DNA from: Candidatus Nanopelagicales bacterium
Lineage (GTDB): Bacteria; Actinomycetota; Actinomycetes; Nanopelagicales; Nanopelagicaceae
Direction of reading: 5' to 3'
DNA length: 19,761 nucleotides
NCBI GenBank assembly: GCA_030832365.1
Contig: JAURJF010000008.1
Span: 1 to 19,761, forward strand
Position numbers and translations under genes: made by a program
The notes under the pieces: generated by a model
Database searches by the model: none
What the model was told of the DNA's origin: nothing
What the model saw: only the letters and a program-made list of their open reading frames with translations
Part shown: positions 15,118 through 19,761 of the stretch, one piece after another
How the letters are laid out: every line of letters begins with the position of its first letter
Position numbering within the stretch: the first letter of the stretch is position 1

Positions 15118-15501
15118 CTACGGGCGTGTCGGGATATAGATCTTCTGGCCAGCTTGGAGGTTAGGCGATTTCAAGTTATTGACTTCAACAATATCTGCAA
15201 CCAGGGCTCGTCTATCGGCCTGCGGGGCAATCCCCTCAGCAATTGACCAGAGGGTATCTCCTGGCTTGATGCTGATCTTCAGATAAGGGCTAGAGATCGA
15301 CTCGCTATTAGATCCTGCCGTTGCGCCATTAAATGCTGCATAGCCAGAGAGAAGCAGTATGGAGAGTGAAGAGATGACTGCCAACCTTGCCAGCCCTCGA
15401 CCACGGGGGGTTAGTCGCAGAGCTGCTGGGCCTTGATTTATAGGGGTTTTCACGCGCCTGGCATCTTTAGCAAGGAACGGATTGATGGCGATCGTCGTCA
15501 T
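15118..15501 (-). CDS. LysM-domain membrane protein, SOS-linked (Rv2719c/ChiZ-like position)
   Basis: A 127-residue protein with a basic cytosolic N-terminus (1-36), one membrane segment (about 37-57, LARLAVISSLSILLLSGY) and an external LysM domain (about 74-124: KPGDTLWSIAEG through GQKIYIP) that should bind peptidoglycan. The ATG has GGAGAGAAG directly upstream. Gene order lexA / LysM / nrdR is the same as in mycobacteria, where Rv2719c (ChiZ) at this place is DNA-damage induced and inhibits division. Firmicute YneA is a similar LysM division inhibitor. A LexA box (15556-15571) lies 54 bp before the start. I infer that it delays division or remodels the wall during the SOS response. No catalytic domain beyond LysM is visible. 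Confidence 0.85.
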   Translation of the reverse strand: MTTIAINPFLAKDARRVKTPINQGPAALRLTPRGRGLARLAVISSLSILLLSGYAAFNGATAGSNSESISSPYLKISIKPGDTLWSIAEGIAPQADRRALVADIVEVNNLKSPNLQAGQKIYIPTRP

Positions 15502-15555
15502 CTTCTCTCTCCAGATACTTCTAGAACCGAACTAATCCAAGAGTGGGGATACTCT

Positions 15556-15571
15556 TCGAACGTCTGTTCTA
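15556..15571. promoter_or_regulatory. LexA box 1, LysM side
   Basis: TCGAACGTCTGTTCTA is close to the actinobacterial LexA palindrome TCGAAC-N4-GTTCGA; the left arm is perfect and the right arm differs at two bases. It lies 54 bp upstream of the LysM gene and about 90 bp before lexA, so it probably represses the LysM promoter. Confidence 0.78.
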
Positions 15572-15613
15572 AAACCAAAGATACACCTCCCCACCGACAT
15601 CGGCAAGTTTTTT

Positions 15614-15629
15614 TAGAACATTTGTTTGA
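15614..15629. promoter_or_regulatory. LexA box 2, lexA promoter
   Basis: TAGAACATTTGTTTGA fits the LexA palindrome with GAAC and GTTTGA arms. It overlaps the predicted -35 of lexA (15626-15631). Confidence 0.72.
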
Positions 15630-15654
15630 TTTATTCGCAACTTTGTTCTAAACT
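15626..15654 (+). promoter_or_regulatory. lexA promoter, probably giving a leaderless mRNA
   Basis: TTGATT (15626-15631) and TAAACT (15649-15654) are separated by 17 bases. A start six to seven bases beyond the -10 falls at or next to the ATG at 15661. The bases just before the ATG (CTCCAGCT) contain no ribosome binding site, which agrees with a leaderless message, common in Actinomycetota. Confidence 0.6.
15635..15650. promoter_or_regulatory. LexA box 3, lexA promoter
   Basis: TCGCAACTTTGTTCTA has an imperfect left arm and a good right arm (GTTCTA). Its centre is 21 bp from box 2, two turns of the helix, and it runs into the -10 element of lexA. Confidence 0.65.
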
Positions 15655-15660
15655 CCAGCT

Positions 15661-16332
15661 ATGAGCAAAAAACCTTCAAAGCTAAGCGAGCTGCCAGATG
15701 GCCCCGTTGATGAAAATGGCCTCACTCCAAGGCAGACCAAGATCCTTCTAGCAATCAAAGAGGCGATGGAGACAAATGGCTATCCCCCTTCAATGCGTGA
15801 GATCGGTGAAGCTGCAGGGCTCTCCTCCCCATCAAGTGTTAAATATCAATTAGAGGCCCTTGAAGCCAAAGGCTGGATCCGTCGCGACCCATCTCGCGGA
15901 AGAGCTTTAGAAGTTCTAACTCCAGGTGATGAGAGATTTGAAGATATTAAGCCAGAGAGAACTCATAACGTTCCATTAGTTGGTCGAATTGCAGCTGGTG
16001 GCCCAATTCTTGCAGAACAAAATGTTGAAGAGGTATTTCCCCTTCCTGCATCACTTGTTGGCGAAGGCGATCTCTTTATGCTTAAAGTCGTTGGAGATTC
16101 AATGATCGATGCTGCAATCTGTGATGGAGACTTTGTAGTTATCCGCTCTCAGAAAGATGCTAATAAGGGCGAGATTGTTGCAGCGATGATAGATGGTGAG
16201 GCAACTGTTAAGACCTTTAGTAAGAAGAGCGGTCAGATCTGGTTATTGCCAGCAAATGATAGCTACCAACCTATTGATGGAAATCAAGCAGAGATTCTTG
16301 GAGTGGTAACAGCAGTTCTTCGCTCGCTCTAA
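15661..16332 (+). CDS. lexA: SOS repressor LexA
   Basis: A 223-residue LexA. The winged helix-turn-helix is at about 21-85, with LTPRQTKILLAI, GYPPSMREIGEAAGLSSPSS (recognition helix) and the wing RDPSRGRALEV. The self-cleavage site is Ala112-Gly113 (GRIAAGGPILA). The catalytic dyad is Ser147 (GDSM) and Lys184 (ATVK). RecA filaments on single-stranded DNA trigger self-cleavage, which frees SOS genes. It is the only gene on the plus strand in the right half and ends three bases from the convergent hflX. Two LexA boxes cover its promoter and a third serves the divergent LysM gene, so it should regulate itself. Confidence 0.97.
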   Translation: MSKKPSKLSELPDGPVDENGLTPRQTKILLAIKEAMETNGYPPSMREIGEAAGLSSPSSVKYQLEALEAKGWIRRDPSRGRALEVLTPGDERFEDIKPERTHNVPLVGRIAAGGPILAEQNVEEVFPLPASLVGEGDLFMLKVVGDSMIDAAICDGDFVVIRSQKDANKGEIVAAMIDGEATVKTFSKKSGQIWLLPANDSYQPIDGNQAEILGVVTAVLRSL

Positions 16333-16335
16333 AAA

Positions 16336-17781
16336 TTAATTAACAGAGTACTTCTCAAGGGCGTGCGCTAGAGATCCATCAACTAAGGCATGAAGCGATG
16401 TTCCTTCAGGTAAATACTCTTGACTTAATATCTCGCCATGTTCATGGATCTGACTTACTAAATCTCCTCTGTCATATGGAAGCACAGTTCTTATCTCAAT
16501 CCTTGGCCTTGGAAGAGATGACTCAATAGCGCGGATGAGTTTTTCAATGCCAACTCCGCTATGAACTGAGATTAGATAAGCATCAGGTTCTTGGATCAAT
16601 ACCTGAGCAATCACTTCTGGATCTGCAATATCTGCCTTATTTAAAGCGATAATCTCTGGAATCTTTGCTCCCCCAACATCAGCTATTACCCCTCTAACTG
16701 CCTTAATCTGACCTAGAGGATCTGCATGTGAGCCATCAACTACATGAACGATTACATCAGCTCCTGAGACCTCCTCTAGCGTTGATTTGAAGGCATCAAT
16801 TAAGTCATGGGGCAGGTGTTTAACAAATCCCACAGTGTCAGTTAGCGTGTAGGTGCGACCATCACTGGTCTCTGAACGTCTAACCGTTGGATCAAGAGTT
16901 GCAAAGAGAGCGTTCTGCACTAAAACTCCGGCATTGGTTAAACGATTTAATAGCGATGATTTGCCAGCATTGGTATAGCCCGCAATTGCCACAGAGGGAA
17001 TTGAATTTCTCTTACGCTCTTGTCTCTTGGTATCCCGGGCGACTTTCATATCGCCGATCTCCCTGCGAAGCTTTGACATCTTGTCGCGGATTCTGCGGCG
17101 ATCTACCTCTATCTTTGTTTCACCCGGGCCGCGCCCACCAATTCCACCTGCCTGGCGAGAGAGTGAATCACCCCAGCCGCGAAGGCGGGGCAACATATAA
17201 CTCATCTGAGCTAACTCAACTTGAGCCTTACCCTCTTTACTCTTGGCATGTTGAGCGAAAATATCCAAAATCAACGCAGTTCGATCAACTACTTTGACTT
17301 TTACCTTATCTTCTAAATTTCTTAATTGAGAGGGACTTAGCTCTCCATCGCAGACAACGGTATCGGCCCCAGTTGATTTAACAATCGCCTTTAACTCGCT
17401 AACTTTTCCAGAGCCGATAAAGGTTGCTGAATCTGGTTTATCTCGACGTTGAATAAGGGCATCTAATACTGTTGATCCGGCAGTCTCTGCTAGCGCTGCA
17501 AGCTCCTCCATAGAGTTCTCTGCATCTTTAACACTTCCCTCGGTCCAAACTCCAACAAGAATCACTCGCTCAAGTCTTAACTGGCGGTATTCGGCCTCAG
17601 AGATATCACTTAACTCAGTTGAGAGGCCAATAACTCTTCGAAGCGCCTGTCTATCACTTAAGTCCTGCTGCGTTGATTGAAATGAATCAGGGATAAATAT
17701 CTCAGAGTCAAACTCTGCTGCTACCTGCTGGCTCTCAGAGATTAGATCCTCTATCTCTGGCAGCTCTTTTTTCTTAGCCAA
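16336..17781 (-). CDS. hflX: Ribosome-associated GTPase HflX
   Basis: A 481-residue HflX, a translation-factor-related GTPase that binds the large ribosomal subunit and splits stalled ribosomes after stress. It has the N-terminal HflX domain, the family loop GGRGPGETKIEVDRRRI (about 215-231) and a coiled-coil linker rich in Arg/Lys. The G domain has GYTNAGKSS (268-276), DTVGF (315-319) and NKAD (381-384). The start is taken as TTG 17779-17781, where GGAG lies seven bases upstream and LAKKKEL begins. It overlaps the dapF stop by 8 nt. An upstream TTG at 17799 would add six residues and has no ribosome binding site. The fourth gene of the miaB-miaA-dapF-hflX chain. Confidence 0.94.
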   Translation of the reverse strand: MAKKKELPEIEDLISESQQVAAEFDSEIFIPDSFQSTQQDLSDRQALRRVIGLSTELSDISEAEYRQLRLERVILVGVWTEGSVKDAENSMEELAALAETAGSTVLDALIQRRDKPDSATFIGSGKVSELKAIVKSTGADTVVCDGELSPSQLRNLEDKVKVKVVDRTALILDIFAQHAKSKEGKAQVELAQMSYMLPRLRGWGDSLSRQAGGIGGRGPGETKIEVDRRRIRDKMSKLRREIGDMKVARDTKRQERKRNSIPSVAIAGYTNAGKSSLLNRLTNAGVLVQNALFATLDPTVRRSETSDGRTYTLTDTVGFVKHLPHDLIDAFKSTLEEVSGADVIVHVVDGSHADPLGQIKAVRGVIADVGGAKIPEIIALNKADIADPEVIAQVLIQEPDAYLISVHSGVGIEKLIRAIESSLPRPRIEIRTVLPYDRGDLVSQIHEHGEILSQEYLPEGTSLHALVDGSLAHALEKYSVN

Positions 17782-18580
17782 GATAAGGCTCCAAATCAAA
17801 ATCTCTTATTAATACCGCAGGGCCAGTTAACGTGGCGTTGGAGTGTGGATCAATTTCTACAACCAATCTTCCACCTGGTGGGTTAATCACCCATTTAGCT
17901 GGCAATTTCATCCCCTTCTTTAAAGTTGCAGCTAGAGCAACTGCGCAGGTTCCAGTTCCGCAAGATCTCGTCTCCCCACTTCCCCGCTCATGAACTCTCA
18001 TTGCAAGTTCGCCATTTTCAAGAAATTGAACAAATTCCACGTTAACACCCTCTGGATACTCCTCTTTTGGGCGAACTACTGGTGGGTCTTTCAAATCACC
18101 GACATCATCAAGGGAATCAACAAAGACCACTGCATGGGGATTTCCGATATTTAAGTTAAACCCGCTCCAAACTTTGCCATTATTAGCTGCTGTAATTTCG
18201 CCATCAATTACTTCAACCTGTCCCATATTTACACTGATATCTCCTGCCACATCAGCGCTTAAATATTTTGCTCCATCACGAGTAAGTATTGAAAAAATCC
18301 CTGCGCCTTGATGGCCTCGATCTACTAAATACCTGGCCATAACTCTTATTCCATTGCCACACATCTCGGCAAGGGAGCCATCTGCATTTCGATAATCCAT
18401 AAACCACTTACCATCGCGCTTTATTATTCTTATTAGCCCATCTGCGCCAATACCGCTTGTCCTATTGCATATCGCTGCTGTCTGTTTTGAAGAGAGATTA
18501 TTCTCATCATCTGGATCAAAGAGGATTACAAAGTCATTCTCAGTGCCATGGCCATAGGTGGCGGTAAGTGGAGCTTTCAT
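17774..18580 (-). CDS. dapF: Diaminopimelate epimerase
   Basis: A 268-residue DapF that converts LL- to meso-diaminopimelate for lysine and peptidoglycan synthesis. The two catalytic cysteines are intact: Cys74 in AEMCGNGIR and Cys207 in GETRSCGTGT. Substrate-contact segments YGHGTENDF (residues 9-17), MDYRNADGS and GNPHAVVFVD are present. The ATG overlaps the miaA stop (ATGA), which suggests coupled translation. Length and motifs are normal for the family. Confidence 0.96.
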   Translation of the reverse strand: MKAPLTATYGHGTENDFVILFDPDDENNLSSKQTAAICNRTSGIGADGLIRIIKRDGKWFMDYRNADGSLAEMCGNGIRVMARYLVDRGHQGAGIFSILTRDGAKYLSADVAGDISVNMGQVEVIDGEITAANNGKVWSGFNLNIGNPHAVVFVDSLDDVGDLKDPPVVRPKEEYPEGVNVEFVQFLENGELAMRVHERGSGETRSCGTGTCAVALAATLKKGMKLPAKWVINPPGGRLVVEIDPHSNATLTGPAVLIRDFDLEPYLG

Positions 18581-19488
18581 CTCTGCCCAATAGTAGAGGA
18601 GATGATTTCCTCTAGCAGTTGCTGCCTTGAACTCCCTTTAATCCAAGTAATTCGCTCATCTCTTGAAAACCAGGTCTCCTGCCTTCTGGCATATTGCCTA
18701 GTTGCCCGCTTTGTCTCCTCTTTAGCTTCGCTCTCACTCAACTCACCTTTAGCAAACTTAATTACCTGGGCATAGCCAAGGGCAGCTTGCGCTGTTCTTG
18801 CCTCCAATAAGCCTTGTGAAATAAGGCCCTTTACCTCATCTACTAACCCTTCATCCCACATCTTTTCAACTCGAGCATCAATGCGAGATGCAAGAGATGC
18901 GCGCTCCATAACAAGGCCAAATTGTTTTGCATGTGGATATTTACTACTTCCAACTCTTGGCAGATTTGCCGTGTAGGGCTTGCCAGTTAATTCAATAACT
19001 TCAAGTGCTCTAACGACTCTTCTTAAATTCTCCTTAGGAATTGCTGCCGCTGCTGCTGGATCTAACTTAGCAAGCCTTTGATGCATAACATCCTGACCCA
19101 ATTCTTGCCCTTGTTTAGCAATCTTCTCCCTTAGCGCTGGATCAGTATCTGGAAAATTAAGATCATCTAAAATTGCCTTGATATAGAGTCCAGTTCCGCC
19201 AACAACAATTGCTGGTTTATCGAGCTCTATTAGCTGGTCAATTATATTCCTAGCATCAATTTGATATTGGGCAACAGATGCCTCTTGATTAACCTTTAAA
19301 ACATCAAGCAAGTGATGCGGGATTCCTCGCCGCTGGCTAAGGGGAAGCTTGGCAGTTCCAATATCCATACCTTTATAGAGCTGCATTGAGTCGGCATTTA
19401 CTATCTCTGCCCCAACAGCCTCAGCAAGTGATAAAGCTAAATCACTCTTGCCAGTTGCAGTTGCTCCGCAGATAACAATGACGCTCAT
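18577..19488 (-). CDS. miaA: tRNA dimethylallyltransferase
   Basis: A 303-residue MiaA that adds a dimethylallyl group to N6 of adenosine 37 in tRNAs reading UNN codons. The P-loop is GATATGKS (8-15), the general base Asp33 is in NADSMQLY, and GGTGLYI (97-103) and the C-terminal TRQYARRQETWF are family hallmarks. Its product is the substrate of MiaB, whose gene tail lies directly upstream and overlaps by 4 nt (ATGA). No ribosome binding site is seen, which fits coupled translation from miaB. Confidence 0.96.
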   Translation of the reverse strand: MSVIVICGATATGKSDLALSLAEAVGAEIVNADSMQLYKGMDIGTAKLPLSQRRGIPHHLLDVLKVNQEASVAQYQIDARNIIDQLIELDKPAIVVGGTGLYIKAILDDLNFPDTDPALREKIAKQGQELGQDVMHQRLAKLDPAAAAAIPKENLRRVVRALEVIELTGKPYTANLPRVGSSKYPHAKQFGLVMERASLASRIDARVEKMWDEGLVDEVKGLISQGLLEARTAQAALGYAQVIKFAKGELSESEAKEETKRATRQYARRQETWFSRDERITWIKGSSRQQLLEEIISSTIGQR

Positions 19489-19631
19489 TTATAGTGAACG
19501 CTCTTTAAAGTCGGCATTCCTAGCGCAACTCCTTTTGTCTCTGCCTCAGCTTTTCTGGAACTAAAGGCATCCCCGCCTCTAGTTGGGCGGATTCTGACAC
19601 TTTCTTTATCGCCAAGGATGAAGTGAGCCTT
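19485..19631 (-). CDS. miaB: MiaB tRNA methylthiotransferase, C-terminal fragment
   Basis: About 48 codons on the minus strand ending at TGA 19485-19487. The sequence HFILGDKESVRIRPTRGGDA followed later by KGVALGMPTL matches the end of actinobacterial MiaB, which has a PHHL-like motif, then TRAGDA and VxLGMPT. MiaB is the radical-SAM enzyme that methylthiolates the MiaA product. The frame stays open upstream only to a TAA at 19656, because true miaB sequence stops at about 19615-19631, where a pheS-like sequence takes over. The catalytic radical-SAM part is therefore missing from this window. I regard the loss as a join artefact, not a real truncation. Confidence 0.72.
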   Translation of the reverse strand, partial: KAHFILGDKESVRIRPTRGGDAFSSRKAEAETKGVALGMPTLKSVHYK

Positions 19632-19761
19632 TGTCTTGAGGCCTGGAGGGCAAGGTTACATCAATTTTTTCATTTTCAAGCTTCTGATTTAATTCATGAT
19701 CAGCAATTTCTTTTTTTCGGGCATTTAATAAATCTTCAATTTGATTTTTGATTTGATTTAT
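19606..19761 (-). CDS. pheS: Phenylalanyl-tRNA synthetase alpha subunit fragment, apparently misjoined
   Basis: An open minus-strand frame of 51 codons from the window edge. It reads a Lys/Gln-rich coiled-coil (IEDLLNARKKEIADHELNQK), then IDVTLPSRPQDKGSLHP, the linker joining the tRNA-binding coiled-coil of PheS to its catalytic domain. Directly after the conserved HP the match stops (WR, then TAA), where PheS should go on with a Thr/Ser and its catalytic domain. G+C is about 24 percent over the last 110 bases (26 of 110 counted), far below the adjacent DNA. The RP..GSLHP wording recalls alphaproteobacterial PheS. This piece probably comes from another genome. Confidence 0.65.
   Translation of the reverse strand: MNQIKNQIEDLLNARKKEIADHELNQKLENEKIDVTLPSRPQDKGSLHPWR
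19615..19631. other. Junction between miaB and pheS sequence
   Basis: Both coding frames run through this segment: PheS reads KGSLHP and MiaB reads KAHFI from nearly the same bases. The shared stretch of roughly 10-14 bases is the kind of short overlap that causes assembly or amplification chimeras. Confidence 0.6.

Noticed and set aside
15521..15536. Possible fourth LexA box near TAGAACCGAACTAATC
   Set aside because: Only the left half-site TAGAAC fits; the right arm lacks GTTC.
16887..17297. 136-codon plus-strand open frame
   Set aside because: It is antisense to the conserved GTPase and linker part of hflX and has no recognisable domain or ribosome binding site.
1..19761. Mobile elements, CRISPR arrays, toxin-antitoxin or defence genes
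   Set aside because: No transposase, integrase, direct-repeat array or defence-related motif was found; apart from the right-end join the gene order is ordinary for the phylum.

Overview
The window looks like one contig from a streamlined, moderately low-GC actinobacterium. A freshwater acI-type lineage (Nanopelagicales) is my best guess. Gene order supports Actinomycetota: parE, a small DUF7455 zinc protein and the principal sigma factor lie together at one end, and miaB-miaA-dapF-hflX / lexA / LysM protein / nrdR / nrdJ lie at the other. A SAM-IV riboswitch and Rv2719c/ChiZ-like synteny also fit. The placement below phylum is inference. Intergenic gaps are short, several genes overlap by 4 nt, and I see no IS element, prophage, CRISPR array, rRNA or tRNA.

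Layout. Positions 1-225 hold the N-terminus of parE (minus). A DUF7455 gene (415-633, plus) is followed by a minus-strand group read from right to left: rpoD/sigA, a CDGSH iron-sulfur protein and an FAD amine/amino-acid oxidoreductase (3528 to 608). Next (6423 to 3717) is an ABC importer of the polar amino acid type (lipoprotein, permease, ATPase) headed by a well-preserved SAM-IV riboswitch with its own promoter. Upstream of it are alanine dehydrogenase, a DUF4192 protein, a secreted PKD-like protein and a DinG-like helicase (11391 to 6444). The B12-dependent ribonucleotide reductase nrdJ and its regulator nrdR follow (14953 to 11540). A LysM membrane protein diverges from lexA across a 159-bp region with three LexA boxes. 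HflX, DapF, MiaA and the tail of MiaB (minus) close the window.

How it works together. The right half is a genome-maintenance block. LexA appears to control itself, probably from a leaderless transcript, and the divergent LysM gene, whose mycobacterial positional counterpart is a damage-induced cell-wall protein. NrdR has a pair of candidate operators 31 bp apart in front of nrdR-nrdJ. The left half joins core transcription (sigma factor) with amino-acid uptake and use. The riboswitch implies that the importer takes up methionine or a related sulfur compound, which its protein family alone would not reveal.

Caution. The last ~150 bases do not belong with the rest. A miaB C-terminus changes abruptly into an AT-rich pheS N-terminal fragment, most simply an assembly or amplification chimera. 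Most of the window is conserved housekeeping DNA. The parts most worth following are regulatory: the riboswitch-controlled importer, the lexA/LysM control region and the NrdR operator pair. All calls come from reading the sequence and from family knowledge; no searches were run.
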